A stretch of DNA of 64,000 nucleotides from positions 62,001-126,000 of the forward strand of contig NZ_JAOSZE010000028.1 of assembly GCF_025630775.1 (NCBI RefSeq), in the 5' to 3' direction. Position 1 is the stretch's first letter. Each line of letters begins with the position of its first letter. The stretch comes from Actinoplanes sp. KI2. Its GTDB lineage: Bacteria > Actinomycetota > Actinomycetes > Mycobacteriales > Micromonosporaceae. The notes under the pieces are model-generated. The model ran no database searches. It worked only from the letters and a program-made list of their open reading frames with translations, and was not told the DNA's origin. Made by a program: the position numbers and the translations under genes. Below are positions 62,939 to 64,000 of this stretch, one piece after another.

Positions 62939-63913
62939 ATGTCGACACCGCCGGACGTCAGCGTCGTCATCCCGACGCTCAACCGCCCGGACCTGGCCGT
63001 CCGCGCCGTCCACAGTGCTCTCGCGCAGACCCACCGGGCGCTCGAGGTGATCGTCGTGGTGGACGGGCCCGACCCGGCCACCGAGGCGGCACTGGCCCGG
63101 GTTCCCGACCCGCGGCTGCGCGTGCTGGTGCTGGCCGAGCGCGGCAAGGCGCCGAACGCGCGGAACCAGGGCGCGCTGGCCGCCACCGGCCGCTGGACCG
63201 CCCTGCTCGACGACGACGACGAGTGGCTGCCCCACAAGATCGAAACGCAGCTCGAGCTGGCCGCCACCGCCGGGAAGGCGTCCCCGGTGGTCGCCACCCG
63301 GATGATCAGCCGCTCGCCGCGTGCCGACAACGTGATGCCGCGCCGGCTGCCGGCCCCCGGCGAGCCGCTCAGCGAGTACTTCACCGTCCGCCGTGGCCTG
63401 TTCTACGGCGACGGCTTCATCCAGACCTCGACGATCATGGCGCCGACCGAGCTGCTGCGCCGGGTGCCGTTCACCGTGGGGCTGCGCCGCCAGCAGGAGC
63501 TGGACTGGGCGCTGCGGGCGGTCCGGGAGCCCGATGTCGAGCTGCTCTACGCCGACGAGCCGCTCGTGGTCTGGCATCAGGACGAGGACCGGGACCGGAT
63601 CAGCCTGCAGAACCCGTGGGAGGAGCAGCTGGCCTGGTTGCGGGCCAACCGGGAGCTGTTCACGCCGCGCGCCTATGCTGCGTTCACGATGAGTGTGCTC
63701 AGCTCGATGGCCGCGCCGACCCGCAGCGGGAAGGTGTTCCGGTCCCTGCTCGCCGAGGCGCGCACCCACGGGCGGCCCGGTCCGCTCGACTACGTGACGT
63801 TCCTGCAGATCTGGACGTTGCCGCCGGCCGTGCGGGCGCGCGTACGCGACCTGATCGTCGGGCGCTCGGCCAAGGCCGACAAATCGGAGAATTCGGAAAA
63901 GGTCGATGCCTGA
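62939..63913 (+). CDS. Family 2 glycosyltransferase
   Basis: A 324-residue GT-A fold enzyme. The nucleotide-sugar-binding start DVSVVIPTLNRPDLAVRAVHSAL, the metal-binding LLDDDDEWLP and an acceptor region FIQTSTIMAPTELLRRVPF are seen. It is cytoplasmic, and the last residues are charged (KADKSENSEKVDA). The ATG at 62939 is the first of the frame after a 211-bp gap with no clear promoter. Its stop overlaps the next start by 8 bp. Confidence 0.92.
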   Translation: MSTPPDVSVVIPTLNRPDLAVRAVHSALAQTHRALEVIVVVDGPDPATEAALARVPDPRLRVLVLAERGKAPNARNQGALAATGRWTALLDDDDEWLPHKIETQLELAATAGKASPVVATRMISRSPRADNVMPRRLPAPGEPLSEYFTVRRGLFYGDGFIQTSTIMAPTELLRRVPFTVGLRRQQELDWALRAVREPDVELLYADEPLVVWHQDEDRDRISLQNPWEEQLAWLRANRELFTPRAYAAFTMSVLSSMAAPTRSGKVFRSLLAEARTHGRPGPLDYVTFLQIWTLPPAVRARVRDLIVGRSAKADKSENSEKVDA

Positions 63914-64000
63914 GCCGCGGGTCGCCATCTGGCGCAGCGCCATGCTCGGCGGCTCCGAGACGTTCGTGCGCAACCAGGGCGACGCGCTCGGCCGCTGGCG
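63906..64000 (+). CDS. Glycosyltransferase, probably GT4 type (3' end outside window)
   Basis: A frame starting ATG 63906 inside the end of the previous gene and open to the window edge (MPEPRVAIWRSAMLGGSETFV, then RNQGDALGRW). GGSETFVRNQ is typical of the N-terminal donor-side loop of family 4 glycosyltransferases. It is translationally coupled to the GT2 gene. Only 31 residues are visible, so the family is tentative. Confidence 0.65.
   Translation, partial: MPEPRVAIWRSAMLGGSETFVRNQGDALGRW

Overview
This is a very GC-rich stretch, with third codon positions almost always G or C, dense gene packing and long spurious antisense frames. Gene content points to a soil actinomycete: Tat and lipoprotein signals on secreted hydrolases, many LacI/IclR/TetR/MerR/Rrf2 regulators, STAS and MEDS-STAS proteins, a cytochrome P450, a WD40 conflict-type NTPase, and an LytR-CpsA-Psr protein. 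Micromonosporaceae, for example an Actinoplanes relative, is my best guess. It is an inference from style and content, not a database match. I see no prophage, integrase, insertion sequence or CRISPR array.

Layout. 1-5.5 kb is a plant-polysaccharide locus: the end of a sugar ABC permease, a GH127 beta-L-arabinofuranosidase, a secreted clan GH-A hydrolase with a CBM35-like domain, a LacI regulator, and a tRNA-Gly. 5.6-12.3 kb holds redox and stress genes: a cNMP-domain flavoprotein, a STAS protein, two membrane proteins, an NmrA-like/Rrf2 divergent pair with clear operators, a DinB-like protein and a P450. 12.5-19.7 kb holds a 1367-residue trypsin-NTPase-WD40 protein and an alanyl-tRNA-synthetase-core paralogue behind an alanine-rich leader frame. 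These are followed by a SnoaL-like protein, endonuclease V and an unknown protein. 19.7-33.3 kb holds a PAP2/haloperoxidase-like protein, an LTA-synthase-like sulfatase, an alkylsulfatase-like metallo-beta-lactamase protein, two aldehyde dehydrogenases, and a complete Liv-type ABC transporter divergent from an IclR regulator. 33.6-40.1 kb is a GH42 beta-galactosidase and sugar ABC operon divergent from its LacI regulator, with two palindromic operators between them.

40.1-52.1 kb holds an Imm49-like protein, a secreted hydrolase, a GH95 alpha-fucosidase and a lipoprotein. It also holds a Baeyer-Villiger-type monooxygenase, an alpha/beta hydrolase, a cholesterol-oxidase-like GMC enzyme and a PL3-like pectate lyase. 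52.2-56.8 kb is a MerR regulator and a xylose-type ABC transporter (permease, double ATPase, binding protein). 57.2-60.3 kb is an ABC exporter with a divergent TetR regulator. 60.6-64 kb holds a MEDS-STAS protein, an LCP protein and the start of a glycosyltransferase operon.

The window is mainly a carbon-scavenging region in which each catabolic module sits beside its own regulator and inverted-repeat operators. A second theme is the number of short tandem-repeat arrays (15, 18, 19, 24, 29, 33, 36, 45, 48 and 57 bp units), both between and inside genes. The most unusual items are the protease-NTPase-double-WD40 protein, the AlaRS-core paralogue with its leader, an aldehyde dehydrogenase with Gln at the general-base position, and a 24-bp minisatellite inside an alpha/beta hydrolase.
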